DNA from: an uncultured cyanobacterium
GTDB taxonomy: Bacteria; Cyanobacteriota; Cyanobacteriia; PCC-6307; Cyanobiaceae
NCBI GenBank assembly: GCA_903917565.1
Contig: CAIXBB010000018.1
Coordinates: 1-64,000, forward strand
DNA: 64,000 bases
Direction of reading: 5' to 3'
How positions within the stretch are numbered: the first letter of the stretch is position 1; each line of letters opens with the position of its first letter. Under the pieces are notes generated by a model. That model worked only from the letters and a program-made list of their open reading frames with translations, was not told the origin of the DNA and did not search any database. Shown here in pieces: positions 7,757-16,267 of the stretch. A program made the position numbers and the translations under genes.

Positions 7757-9709
7757 TCAGGTTTTGGTCAGCCAATAGAACTGGTAAGCCTGCAACACGA
7801 TGCGGCTGGCGGACTGGGACGGGCTGCGGCCCGAATGGAGGTCAATGAGGCGATCGTGGCTGCTGAAGACCGAAGGAACCAGGCCATCGAGATCCAAGAA
7901 TCTCGGCTGGTCGTTGAAATTGGCCACCACCAGGACCAGTTCCGAAGGCCGCAGGTGGTTGAAGCGCACGAAGGCCAGCAGATACTCATGATCGAGTTGC
8001 AGAATCTCACGGTTGTTGAAATCAGCAAAAGCCGAGATCTCCTTGCGGATGGCGATCATCTTTGTCATGGCTGTGAAGATGGAGAACTCCACCGTTCCCT
8101 GCTTCCTTCTGAGCTCCGCACGATCCCAGTTGATCTTCGGACGGTGCACCCAGCGGTTGTCGTTGCACTTGCTGGGATCGTGGTAAAAACTGTAATCGTT
8201 CAAGACGCCAAGGGCGTCGCCGTTGTAGATGAGCGGAATACCTCCAAAGGAAAGGATGATGCTATGCATCAGCAGGATGCGGCTGATGGCCGTGGCGATG
8301 AGCTTCTGATCCTTCGACTCCAGCGCCGACTCCAGACCGACCAGGGAGGCGAGCGAACCACAGATACGCGCATCACCGGTGGTGTCGTTGGGCATGAAGG
8401 CAAGGCCCCGAGGGATGGCGTCGAAATCACCCTTGAAGTAGTCGATCAGGAAGCGGCGGTGAGCCCGAGGTTCATAACCCGCCTGCTCAATATCGCGGTC
8501 GTCAAAGCCGAAGCCAATGTCATCGTGGCAGCGAACATAATTCAGCCAGGTGGCCCGCTCCAGCTTGTTCGGAAGGCTCTTGAGACCCTGCGAGAGAAGC
8601 CTGGTGTTTCTGGTTGCCACACTGTCCCACAGCAAAGCCATCAGGGTGGCGTTGTAGGCGATTTCACACTCCTTGGCGACGATGGCATCTTCGCCAAAGT
8701 ATTTGGTGATTTCGGTGGGTGCCACGATGGCCTCGGCAATGAACAGCACCCCGGGTGCCGTCACCTGGCAGCAGTCCTTCATCAGCTGCAGGATGAGATG
8801 GGCCTTGCGTTCGTTCTGGCATGTGGTGCCAAGCTTCTTCCAGAGAAAGGCAACGGCGTCCAGACGCAGAACGTCCACACCCTGGTTGGCCCAGAACAGC
8901 AACACATCCAGCATTTCGATGAAAACGGCTGGATTGGAGTAGTTGAGATCCCACTGGTAGTCATGAAACACCGTCATGACCCATTGCCCCATCGCCTCGT
9001 TCCAGGTGAAGTTGCCCGGGGCTGACTCCGGGAAGATCTCAGGCATACTCTGCTCAAAGACATCAGGGATGTCCCTACTTTCAAAGATGTGGTAATAATC
9101 CCTATAATGCTGCTCGCCGGCAATCGCCCGCTTTGCCCAGTCGTGCTCATCCGACGTATGATTCAGAACAATATCCAGAACCAGCAGGATATCTCGCTTC
9201 CTGAACTCCTCAGCTATCTGGCGTAGATCAGCGATGGTGCCGACTCTTTCATCGATCTGGCGGAAATCACTGATTGCATAACCTCCGTCACTTTTGCCGG
9301 CAGGACACCTCAAGATGGGCAGGATATGCACCATGTTGATGCCAAGCTCCTGAAAATATCCAATCTTGTTTACCAGATCTGAAAGGTTCTCAGCAAAGCC
9401 ATTCGAATACACGGCCATCCCCACCCACTTCTGGGAGAGAAACCAGTTGTAGTCGTCCTCCCTCTGGATGTCGAGAGATTCCAGTACAGACGAACGGTCG
9501 ATATAGCCACGTGCCATGGTTTCAACCAGTCGCAGAAGCTGGAACTTGACATCGTCACGGTGACCATAGAGGGTGACGAACAGGGAATGGATGGCGTAAA
9601 AGTTGGCACCTAGTCTGGTATAGAAATGACGCAGATCCTGACGACGGATTTCCGGTCGGAGATCATCCAGAATGGAGTTCAGCAGAGAGTGGGAGATCTG
9701 TTCGTACAT
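7757..9709 (-). CDS. ams: Amylosucrase (GH13 family)
   Basis: The 650-aa enzyme transfers glucose from sucrose to glucan or water and releases fructose. The residues align well with the Neisseria enzyme: nucleophile D284 in DVLRLDAVAF, acid/base E326 in FIAEAIV, transition-state H395-D396 in RCHDDIGFGF, and D180-H184 in LDIVLNHTSDEHDWA. The helical N-terminal domain of about 90 residues is present. It is the last gene of the sps-spp-fructokinase-ams cluster, 4 bases after fructokinase. Sucrose made by SPS/SPP can therefore be turned into glucan plus fructose, and the fructose is rephosphorylated by the neighbouring kinase. Similar clusters are known in Synechococcus PCC 7002 and methanotrophs. 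Confidence 0.93.
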   Translation of the reverse strand: MYEQISHSLLNSILDDLRPEIRRQDLRHFYTRLGANFYAIHSLFVTLYGHRDDVKFQLLRLVETMARGYIDRSSVLESLDIQREDDYNWFLSQKWVGMAVYSNGFAENLSDLVNKIGYFQELGINMVHILPILRCPAGKSDGGYAISDFRQIDERVGTIADLRQIAEEFRKRDILLVLDIVLNHTSDEHDWAKRAIAGEQHYRDYYHIFESRDIPDVFEQSMPEIFPESAPGNFTWNEAMGQWVMTVFHDYQWDLNYSNPAVFIEMLDVLLFWANQGVDVLRLDAVAFLWKKLGTTCQNERKAHLILQLMKDCCQVTAPGVLFIAEAIVAPTEITKYFGEDAIVAKECEIAYNATLMALLWDSVATRNTRLLSQGLKSLPNKLERATWLNYVRCHDDIGFGFDDRDIEQAGYEPRAHRRFLIDYFKGDFDAIPRGLAFMPNDTTGDARICGSLASLVGLESALESKDQKLIATAISRILLMHSIILSFGGIPLIYNGDALGVLNDYSFYHDPSKCNDNRWVHRPKINWDRAELRRKQGTVEFSIFTAMTKMIAIRKEISAFADFNNREILQLDHEYLLAFVRFNHLRPSELVLVVANFNDQPRFLDLDGLVPSVFSSHDRLIDLHSGRSPSQSASRIVLQAYQFYWLTKT

Positions 9710-9713
9710 CGAC

Positions 9714-10619
9714 TCAGTTCGAACTCCATGACGCCAGAAACTCCTCGTAAACGCTTGCCTCGTCGATCGTCGCGCCCCTGCGCGTCACCAGCGCCGCAGC
9801 GAAGTCCCGGGCATGCTCAAGGCTCTCCTGCAGGGGCCACTTCTGGCTGAGACCAAGCAGGAAGGCGGCGGCAAAGCCATCCCCCGCACCCACCGTGTCG
9901 ACCACGGGGGTGTGGGCTGCGGGGCCAACAGAGACAAGCTCGCCATCGCTCCAGAACAGGGCTCCCAGGGCGCCGCGGGTGAGGATCAAGGTCTCGAGAT
10001 GGTGGCGCCGGGCGAAGCAATGCAGTGACGCCGCCAGGCTGGGGACATCCGCTTCAGCAGGGCTGTCCGTTGTCAGCAGGGCCAGCTCCGCTGCATTGAG
10101 CTTGACGTGATCGGCGTCATCCACCAGTGGCAGAACCGATTGCGGCGACCACCAGGGGCTGCGCAGGTTCACGTCCAGAAAGATCTTGCCCCGATGCCGG
10201 GCCTTGAGGGCCGCCAGGGAAGCGGCCGAAGCGGAATGGCGCAGGGCCAGGGAGCCGTGATACAGAAGACCCGTGGCTGGAAGCCGCTGGCAGTCCGGTG
10301 GCTGGATGACGTCATAGGCACTCTCCGCCACGATCTCGTAGTGGGGTTCGTCGTCCGCGATGGTCACGCGCACTCGTCCGGTGGGATGGGACAGATCTGT
10401 CTGCAGAAACGACGTGTCCAGTCCCCAGGACGACATGGCGGATCGAATCTCCTCTCCGCGTCCATCCGCGCCAACCCGGCTGATGAAGAAGGGAGACAGG
10501 CCAAAGCCGCGCAGATGCCAGGCCACGTTGAAAGGAGCACCCCCGAGAACCTCCGTGCCATCCGGGAAGCAATCGAAAAGAACTTCTCCGAAAACGGTGA
10601 TCGGACAACGCGTCAGCAT
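9714..10619 (-). CDS. frk: Fructokinase (PfkB/ribokinase family)
   Basis: The 301-aa sugar kinase has the PfkB signatures: an N-terminal GEVLFDCFPDG and GGAPFNVAWHL block for sugar binding, and VVDTVGAGDGFAAAF near residue 245 with the catalytic Asp of GAGD. Placement between sucrose-phosphate phosphatase and amylosucrase points to fructose as substrate (fructose + ATP to fructose 6-phosphate). ATG 10619 was used. The reading frame is 4 bases upstream of the spp stop, so the genes are tightly packed. Confidence 0.9.
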   Translation of the reverse strand: MLTRCPITVFGEVLFDCFPDGTEVLGGAPFNVAWHLRGFGLSPFFISRVGADGRGEEIRSAMSSWGLDTSFLQTDLSHPTGRVRVTIADDEPHYEIVAESAYDVIQPPDCQRLPATGLLYHGSLALRHSASAASLAALKARHRGKIFLDVNLRSPWWSPQSVLPLVDDADHVKLNAAELALLTTDSPAEADVPSLAASLHCFARRHHLETLILTRGALGALFWSDGELVSVGPAAHTPVVDTVGAGDGFAAAFLLGLSQKWPLQESLEHARDFAAALVTRRGATIDEASVYEEFLASWSSN

Positions 10620-10623
10620 CAGA

Positions 10624-11502
10624 TCAACCCAGCTCCCGGAGGGAATCGGCATGGAACTGGCCCATCCCTTCCAGGATGCCCGCACTGTAGTTGCCGTTCA
10701 TACCCAGAAACCCACCTCTGGCGAGATACAAGCGATCCGCTGTACCGTTTGTCCTGGCCTCCGCGGTGGCCTGCGCGACCACAGCAGGATGGGCATTGGC
10801 CACCAGCACCGCAGGCAGGGAACTGGTGAGCACGGAAAGATCATTGCCACTGTCACCAGCAAACAGCGTCTGATCAGGGTGAAATCCCAGCTTCCGCATG
10901 AGGAATTCGATTGCATGAAGCTTGCTGGCCCGCTGCGGCAGGATGTCCAGCAGCCCGATCGCCTCCTGCTCATCCACGCTGTGGATCAGGTTGGCCGCGA
11001 CAGCCCGCTCATCAAGCCGTGAACCGATGAGCCGCATCAAGGTCGGCAGATCAACATCCAGGGATACGAAGTAACTCAACTTGTGGGTGTTCTGCCTGTC
11101 CTCCGGCTGCAAGGTCAAGCCCGGGAGTCCTGAGAGAAGAACGGCCAAATCCTCTGCCGTGAGCCCCCGCCAATCGGCAGCAATGTGTCGTGACCATCGG
11201 TCCAGCGGGGACCAGCCCTGGGTACCACGTTGAACGATGGAGCTGCCGACATCAGCAAGAATCCAGTCAGGCTCAGGCAGCCGGTACGCCTGAATCGACT
11301 CTTCAATCAAGGCCAGATGCCGGCCACTGACATAGGCCAAGGAGAGGCCTTGCTGAGCAACCACACGAGCGAACATCGTTCGTGCTCCTTCGGATTCCTG
11401 AGCCTCGCCGTTGGGGAGGAGGGTTCGATCCAGATCCGTGCAGAGGAGCAGCCGTTGCGTCAACGTTGCCCTGAGATCCGGGTGATCAGTGGAAGAAGCC
11501 AT
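10624..11502 (-). CDS. spp: Sucrose-6-phosphate phosphatase (HAD-IIB)
   Basis: The 292-aa HAD phosphatase removes phosphate from sucrose 6-phosphate. Motif I, LLLCTDLDRTLLP, has both catalytic aspartates (D23 and D25). Motif II is YVSGRH, Lys of motif III lies in RASKLHAIEFL, and motif IV is LFAGDSGNDLSVL. ATG 11502 overlaps the end of sps by 17 bases, suggesting coupled translation with the synthase whose own phosphatase-like domain looks dead. Confidence 0.92.
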   Translation of the reverse strand: MASSTDHPDLRATLTQRLLLCTDLDRTLLPNGEAQESEGARTMFARVVAQQGLSLAYVSGRHLALIEESIQAYRLPEPDWILADVGSSIVQRGTQGWSPLDRWSRHIAADWRGLTAEDLAVLLSGLPGLTLQPEDRQNTHKLSYFVSLDVDLPTLMRLIGSRLDERAVAANLIHSVDEQEAIGLLDILPQRASKLHAIEFLMRKLGFHPDQTLFAGDSGNDLSVLTSSLPAVLVANAHPAVVAQATAEARTNGTADRLYLARGGFLGMNGNYSAGILEGMGQFHADSLRELG

Positions 11503-13627
11503 AGTGCTCAATCGCCTCCAGGATGCCGGAGGCGTGGGATCCCGAGGAGAAAAACACGCGTTCGGAGTCGCTGAGTTGGGCCAGCTCCTCGCGGTGTCGA
11601 CTGTCCACCACCACGCCCAGGGTTCGGCCCCGCAACATCTCCTCATCACCGCGGGAGCCGCCGTTCACCAGAACACGCTCCAGGGGGATCTTCCACTTGT
11701 TGGCGACATAGCGCAGGGCCTGACCTTTGGAGGCACGGGCGGGGACGAAATCAAGGAAGTGCCCGAACGAAAGGCTGGTATGGGCAGAAAGTTCGTGCTG
11801 ACGCAACAGCGTGAGAAGCTCCTCCATTGAAGGTGCCTGTTGCTCATCGTAGAAGTAGGACAGCTTGAAACGGCTCTGATGTTCCTTCGGCTGCAGGGTC
11901 AGTCCCGGCAGGGGATCCATGATCCGTTTGATCACCTGCGGGGTCCACAGATGGTCGATGTGATAAGTCCAGGAGATGTCTGTTGTCAGTTGAGGTGGCG
12001 TATAGATTTCCGTCCCCAGGCTGGTGATCAGCACATCAGGCATCGGGATGGAATGAACCTTCAAGATTTTGAGAACCGAGTTCAGGCGTCGGCCGGTGGC
12101 AATGCCAAAGAGTACCCTGCGATGCTGCTCCCGCATCAGCTTTACGAACTGGGCAAGGGCCTGGGGATCACCAAGCAGGGTGTTATCGATGGCCGAGAAG
12201 AGGGCGCAGGTTCGAGTCTGGACAGCCGGTGCCTTGGACAGGGGTACCGGTCGGGAAACCATCTGGCTCTGAAACACCAGATTGCGCAAACTCTCAAGAT
12301 ATCTCTTGGCATGGGCTTCCCAGGAATAGAATCTGGCGACATTCTTCAGTCCATTGGCTGAAAACGTTGACCACAGCTCCCGATCTTCCAGAATCTGGAG
12401 CAAGGCGGCGGCAATCGAAGCCTCATCAAGAGGATCAATCAGCAGACCATTTCTGCAATTCCCGATGATATCCACTGGTCCGCCGACCTCCGTCGCGACG
12501 AGCGGCAGTCCACTGGCTGCCGCTTCGAGCAGGGTCAGGCCGAAGGGCTCGGTGAGGGCGGGATTGACAAACACACCCTTCGAGAAGGCTGCCAACCTGT
12601 AGATCTCCGCCACGTCACTGGAGGAATGGTGCTTGGGCAAAGCCACAAGCCCGTTCAACTCATGACAGTCGATGACAAGAAGCAGCTCCGTCAGGACAGC
12701 CTGAGCACCCTCATTGAGTTCGCGTATATCGTTTCGATTGCCGGCAACAATCACAAGATTGGCCAACCGCTGGAGACGTTTTGACTGCCCGTAGGCTTCC
12801 AGGAGTGAGACGATATTTTTGCGTTGATCCGGCCTTGAAAGTGCCAGGATCATCGGCTTTTCAGGCTTCCTGAGATGCTTGCTGAGGGTGCTGGCAAACG
12901 CGACAGACCCATCCCCAGGACTGGGAGGATGGAACTGATTGAGATCGGTTCCCGGTGGGATGACCGACATCTTGTCTGGTGTGTAGCAGTCGTAGAGCTC
13001 GTATTGGTCTTCGATCTCATTGTGTGTGCTCGTGATCACAAGATTGGCACTGTTCAACACCTCCTCTTCGGCACTGATCCGCTCGGTCATCTTGTAGCGC
13101 TGCTGGATCTCTTCAACGGACAAGCCGAGGGCAAGCAGCCGGCGAACCTTGTCCCGACCCAGGGAGTGGCCGGTGTGGATGAGTGGCAATCCCGTGAGAT
13201 GGGAGAGGCGAACGCCCACATAGCCGGCATCGGCATAGTGGCTGTGCAGCACATCCGGCAGGCGGGGCTGGCGATGGAGCCAGGCAAACAGCTCATCGGT
13301 ATACGCATCGAGATGGCACCAGAGCTCTTCCTTGGGGATGTAGACGTCGGGTCCGGCGGTGATGCGGATGATGCGTGCCTTGCGATCCAGCACCTCCACC
13401 GGCATCCCGTAATCCGCCGACACGCCAGCATCCCGAACGCATCGGGTGACAAGATCCACCTGATCAACAGAGGCTTGTCGGGCCAGGGCCCTGGTCAATT
13501 CCACCACGTATTTCGTCTGGCCACCGGTATCAGCATCACGACCCAGCTCAAGATCTTCTCCCCGGATCAGGCCATGAATGCTGATCATCAAGATGTAGAG
13601 AGAATGGTTCTTGGCTCCCGTCGTCAT
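11486..13627 (-). CDS. sps: Sucrose-phosphate synthase, two-domain form with degenerate phosphatase domain
   Basis: The 713-aa protein joins a GT4 glycosyltransferase (residues about 1-460; SIHGLIRGEDLELGRDADTG donor/acceptor loop, TGHSLGRDK, and EPFGLTLLEAAASGLP with the GT4 E-x7-E motif) to an SPP-like HAD domain (about 480-713). It makes sucrose 6-phosphate from UDP-glucose (or ADP-glucose) and fructose 6-phosphate. In the HAD domain the first catalytic Asp is missing: the DxDxT motif reads FSAIDNTLLG. Phosphatase activity is therefore unlikely, matching the presence of separate spp. ATG 13627 fits the family N-terminus (SLYILMISIHGL); ATG 13708 would add 27 residues. Confidence 0.93.
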   Translation of the reverse strand: MTTGAKNHSLYILMISIHGLIRGEDLELGRDADTGGQTKYVVELTRALARQASVDQVDLVTRCVRDAGVSADYGMPVEVLDRKARIIRITAGPDVYIPKEELWCHLDAYTDELFAWLHRQPRLPDVLHSHYADAGYVGVRLSHLTGLPLIHTGHSLGRDKVRRLLALGLSVEEIQQRYKMTERISAEEEVLNSANLVITSTHNEIEDQYELYDCYTPDKMSVIPPGTDLNQFHPPSPGDGSVAFASTLSKHLRKPEKPMILALSRPDQRKNIVSLLEAYGQSKRLQRLANLVIVAGNRNDIRELNEGAQAVLTELLLVIDCHELNGLVALPKHHSSSDVAEIYRLAAFSKGVFVNPALTEPFGLTLLEAAASGLPLVATEVGGPVDIIGNCRNGLLIDPLDEASIAAALLQILEDRELWSTFSANGLKNVARFYSWEAHAKRYLESLRNLVFQSQMVSRPVPLSKAPAVQTRTCALFSAIDNTLLGDPQALAQFVKLMREQHRRVLFGIATGRRLNSVLKILKVHSIPMPDVLITSLGTEIYTPPQLTTDISWTYHIDHLWTPQVIKRIMDPLPGLTLQPKEHQSRFKLSYFYDEQQAPSMEELLTLLRQHELSAHTSLSFGHFLDFVPARASKGQALRYVANKWKIPLERVLVNGGSRGDEEMLRGRTLGVVVDSRHREELAQLSDSERVFFSSGSHASGILEAIEHYGFFH

Positions 13628-13782
13628 GGATCGCGTTGCCGGCCTTCTGACTTCCAGTGTGGCCACGGGAGTCTTCACTGAGCCTTGCCATGGAGACTCC
13701 CGTGCCATTCGTGGTGGTCGGTTTCAACCGGAGCCGTTCGCAGGGCCATGGACCAGCGGTCGATCGCCCAGCGATTGAGCCC

Positions 13783-14022
13783 TCAGCCCAGCAGCCAGCG
13801 CAGCATCAGGGCCAGTTGGCCGAGGATTCCCTGGCCGGTGAGCTCCTCGCCGATAAGGGCCGCCGCGAACCCCAGCATCGCCGCCCGTCCGTTGAGCCGT
13901 TCCACCCCCGCCAGGGCAGTCAGGTTCCAGGGACGGGACGTGGTGAGCCCCTCCCCGAAGCGCTCCAGGGGTTCGTAGTGAAAGGCCTGGTCGCCGCCGC
14001 CTTCCCCGGTGCCTTCGCCCAT
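13783..14022 (-). CDS. High-light-inducible protein (one-helix chlorophyll-binding)
   Basis: The 79-aa protein has the Hlip/CAB helix motif near residues 41-56: ERLNGRAAMLGFAAALIGEE, with the chlorophyll-ligating ExxNGRxAM pattern, followed by LTGQGILGQL. Such proteins sit in the thylakoid membrane and bind chlorophyll and carotenoid for photoprotection and photosystem assembly. The N-terminus is Gly/Glu-rich and probably disordered. It is divergent from the gene at 14121 and shares an intergenic region with a LexA-like box. Confidence 0.92.
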   Translation of the reverse strand: MGEGTGEGGGDQAFHYEPLERFGEGLTTSRPWNLTALAGVERLNGRAAMLGFAAALIGEELTGQGILGQLALMLRWLLG

Positions 14023-14095
14023 CGTTTCAGTCCTGCTGTCCCCTCAGCCTAGGCGCCATCTGGACAGCACTGGCAGGGCTGTGCTTTCCGGCTAC

Positions 14096-14109
14096 AGTAC
14101 AGATGTACC
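14096..14109. promoter_or_regulatory. LexA-like box
   Basis: The sequence AGTACAGATGTACC matches the published cyanobacterial LexA consensus AGTACWNWTGTACT at 13 of 14 positions, and its inner 12 bases are a perfect palindrome. It overlaps a plausible -10 element TACAGT (14093-14098), which has TGGCAG (14071-14076) 16 bases upstream. Binding would therefore block transcription of the gene starting at 14121. It lies 74 bases upstream of the divergent hlip start and could affect that gene as well. Confidence 0.55.
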
Positions 14110-14120
14110 GGTGTTTGACC

Positions 14121-14396
14121 ATGGCACCCGGTCAGATCGATCCTGCGGTGGCCCCCCTCAGGCGGGCCAACCCCCAACGCTTCCGTGAGGCCCGTCCGGG
14201 CCATCTGGCCGTGGTGGCCATGGCCGGCAGGCCCTGGTTCATCGGCCGGATCTGCGACCTCAGTGGCCCAGCCCCGACGGACTTCGCCCGGGTGCTGAAC
14301 ATCGACACCGGCGACATCGAGCGGATCCCGGCCCCCTGGATCGTTGAACTGATGGGCGACGGTGGACTGATGCTCAACCATTTTTCCCGCCGGTGA
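14121..14396 (+). CDS. Small DUF3104-like protein, putative SOS-controlled gene
   Basis: The 91-aa soluble protein has a beta-rich core: RPGHLAVVAMAGRPWFIGRI, then VLNIDTGDIERIPAPWIVEL. The layout (a 'write/work' strand pair followed by D-x-DTG-x-I-x-W/P) resembles the cyanobacterial DUF3104 family, which has no known function; this match is from memory of the pattern and is tentative. ATG 14121 was preferred over 14103 because the latter lies inside the LexA-like box. The 3' end overlaps the convergent oxygenase by 23 bases. Confidence 0.6.
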   Translation: MAPGQIDPAVAPLRRANPQRFREARPGHLAVVAMAGRPWFIGRICDLSGPAPTDFARVLNIDTGDIERIPAPWIVELMGDGGLMLNHFSRR

Positions 14397-15357
14397 CCAC
14401 TCCGTTCTCCAGCAGATTGATGCGGTAGAGCATCTCCTCGAGGGCATCGGCGGCACGGATCGCGCTGAAGCGCTGGGGGTGATCGGGCCCGCAGCACGAC
14501 GGCACCGGCGCCAGGATCGTCCAGGGTCTGGCATGGCAGAACTGGACGACGCTGTGGCGCTCACCGCAGGCCCCGGCGGGCGCCACCACCCGGTGCCAGC
14601 CGGTGGGGATGCGGCCGTTGCTGAGACGCTCCAGCATCAAGCCGGTGTTGATGATCACCCGCCCTTCCGGTGGTGCGGCCTCCAGCCATTCCCCGACCAC
14701 ACGCACCTGCAGTCCTGGTCCCGTGGCCCGCGGCAGGGCGGTGATGAGGTTGATGTCCCCATGGGCCGCCGCCCAGAGATGGCCCTCCGCCGGGGCCTCG
14801 GCCATGGGCGGATAGCGCAGGGCCCGGGTGAGGGTGGGGGCCTCACAGACCATCTCCTCGAAGAAGTCTTCGGCGCAGCCCATGCCCAGGGCGATCACCC
14901 GCAGGAAACGCCGCTGCAGATCGGCGATCGCCCGGTGGAACCGGGCCAGCAGGACCGAAATACCGGGCACCGCCTCCTCCGGCAGGACCTGCTCGGGATA
15001 GAGCTCCGGGAACCGGCGCCGCAGGGGATGGCCCAGGGGCAAAGGAGCCGACCAGTTCAGCATTTCCTTCCAGTCGGGGTGCGCGCAGCCGGCGGCGGTC
15101 TCCACCAGCAGGTCCGTGTAGCCGGTCTGGCCGCTGGTGCCGGGGGCGTGGAAACGCCGCTTGGTTTCGGCCTCGAGGGCGAAGAACCGCTGCAGGAGGC
15201 CGTAGGCGGAATCCAGCAGATCGACGGGGAGATCGCTGCTGCTGTAGACGAAACCAGTGGCCAGGCTGCGCTTCACGCCATCGACCACGGCCTCCCTGGC
15301 CTGTCGGCTGCCCCGCTCGAAGGCCAGCAGATCCACATCAAGGATGCCAGGAGCCAT
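14374..15357 (-). CDS. Fe(II)/2-oxoglutarate-dependent oxygenase (isopenicillin-N-synthase-like)
   Basis: The 327-aa protein has the DIOX_N-type N-terminal domain (GFVYSSSDLPVDLLDSAYGL, ETKRRFHAPG) and the double-stranded beta-helix catalytic core. The iron facial triad is visible as H and D in AAHGDINLIT and the distal H in PTGWHRVVAP, and a 2OG-anchoring Arg is likely in the segment after it. The substrate is unknown. Members in cyanobacteria include hydroxylases of small metabolites. ATG 15357 is used, 11 bases before the stop of the SPFH gene, so they may be co-transcribed. Confidence 0.85.
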   Translation of the reverse strand: MAPGILDVDLLAFERGSRQAREAVVDGVKRSLATGFVYSSSDLPVDLLDSAYGLLQRFFALEAETKRRFHAPGTSGQTGYTDLLVETAAGCAHPDWKEMLNWSAPLPLGHPLRRRFPELYPEQVLPEEAVPGISVLLARFHRAIADLQRRFLRVIALGMGCAEDFFEEMVCEAPTLTRALRYPPMAEAPAEGHLWAAAHGDINLITALPRATGPGLQVRVVGEWLEAAPPEGRVIINTGLMLERLSNGRIPTGWHRVVAPAGACGERHSVVQFCHARPWTILAPVPSCCGPDHPQRFSAIRAADALEEMLYRINLLENGVVTGGKNG

Positions 15358-15368
15358 GGGGCGTGCGT

Positions 15369-16172
15369 TCAGCGGCGGCCGTTGACGATCACCGGGCTTC
15401 CGCCCCCGGCCGCCCCCGGCAGGGCCGGCACCACCGACGTCTGACCGTCCCACTTGTCGAGGAACAACTTGTAGAGCACCTGGTCGTCGAGGCTGGAGTT
15501 GAGGGTCTGGTACCGCTTGGCCTCCTGCTCAGCGATCAGCACCTCCGTCTGGGCCCGAAGCAGTTGCTGCTCGGCGATCTGCTTCTGCTCGATGGCGGCG
15601 CGGTACTCCTCGGCGATCTGCAGTCCGGTGAGATCAAGGCCCTGGACGGTCACGTAGTCGAACTTGCGCAGCTCCTCCGCTACCTTCTCCTGCACCAGTT
15701 CGGAGATGGAGTTCCACTCGGTCGCGATGGTCACCAGTTCGTACTGGGAGAAGACCGACTTGAGGGCCTTCAGCAGGGACGGCTGGATCACCCGCGGATA
15801 GATCTGCTGGTCGTCGGTGGCGATCGTTTCGTAGATGCGGCCAGCCTCGGCAGGCTTCATGGCGTACTTCACCGTGGCGGTGGCCTGGATCACCTGCAGG
15901 TCCTTGGTGAGCGTGGAGAACTGCTCCGGCCGCACCTGGGTGCGCACGTCGAAGAGGGAGGTGTTCTGGGCCAGGGGGATCTTGAGGTTGGCCCCCGGCT
16001 GCCGCGGCAGGCCAGTGACCTTTCCAAGGGTGGTGACCACCGCGACGCTGCCCGCCGGCACGATGAACACCGTCTGGGTGAGCAACACCAGTCCTCCCAG
16101 CACGGCCGCGAAGATCAGCTGCCAGAGGCCGCCGAAGCCGTTGTCTGCGCCGGAGCGCATGGGGGATTGCAT
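15369..16172 (-). CDS. Prohibitin/SPFH (band 7) domain membrane protein
   Basis: The 267-aa protein has one N-terminal membrane helix (LWQLIFAAVLGGLVLLTQTV). An SPFH domain follows (IVPAGSVAVVTTLGKV, LFDVRTQVRPEQF), then a long charged coiled-coil-like stretch (YRAAIEQKQIAEQQLLRAQT), typical of prohibitin homologues. These form large ring assemblies on the membrane that scaffold or protect membrane proteins. In cyanobacteria prohibitins are linked to thylakoid maintenance. ATG 16172 or 16160 are both possible starts. Confidence 0.9.
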   Translation of the reverse strand: MQSPMRSGADNGFGGLWQLIFAAVLGGLVLLTQTVFIVPAGSVAVVTTLGKVTGLPRQPGANLKIPLAQNTSLFDVRTQVRPEQFSTLTKDLQVIQATATVKYAMKPAEAGRIYETIATDDQQIYPRVIQPSLLKALKSVFSQYELVTIATEWNSISELVQEKVAEELRKFDYVTVQGLDLTGLQIAEEYRAAIEQKQIAEQQLLRAQTEVLIAEQEAKRYQTLNSSLDDQVLYKLFLDKWDGQTSVVPALPGAAGGGSPVIVNGRR

Positions 16173-16267
16173 CGGAAGCCGGGGTCCATGGGGATGCGAC
16201 GACCCTAGGCAGCGCCGGTGGCCCGGGGCCGTCATCGTGGGAGCGCCCGGCGGATGGTGGAGGGCTG

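Noticed and set aside
7688-9025. Long open frame on the plus strand opposite amylosucrase
   Set aside because: It is a GC-driven shadow frame: the amylosucrase on the minus strand has full catalytic motifs, while this translation is low-complexity His/Gly/Val-rich with no domain.
12180-12240. TTCGAGTC-like T-loop sequence suggesting a tRNA
   Set aside because: It lies within the sucrose-phosphate synthase coding region and no cloverleaf can be drawn around it.
11489-13681. Plus-strand frames opposite sps (for example 11840-12361 and 12875-13681)
   Set aside because: They have no domain signatures and run antisense to a gene with full GT4 and HAD motifs.
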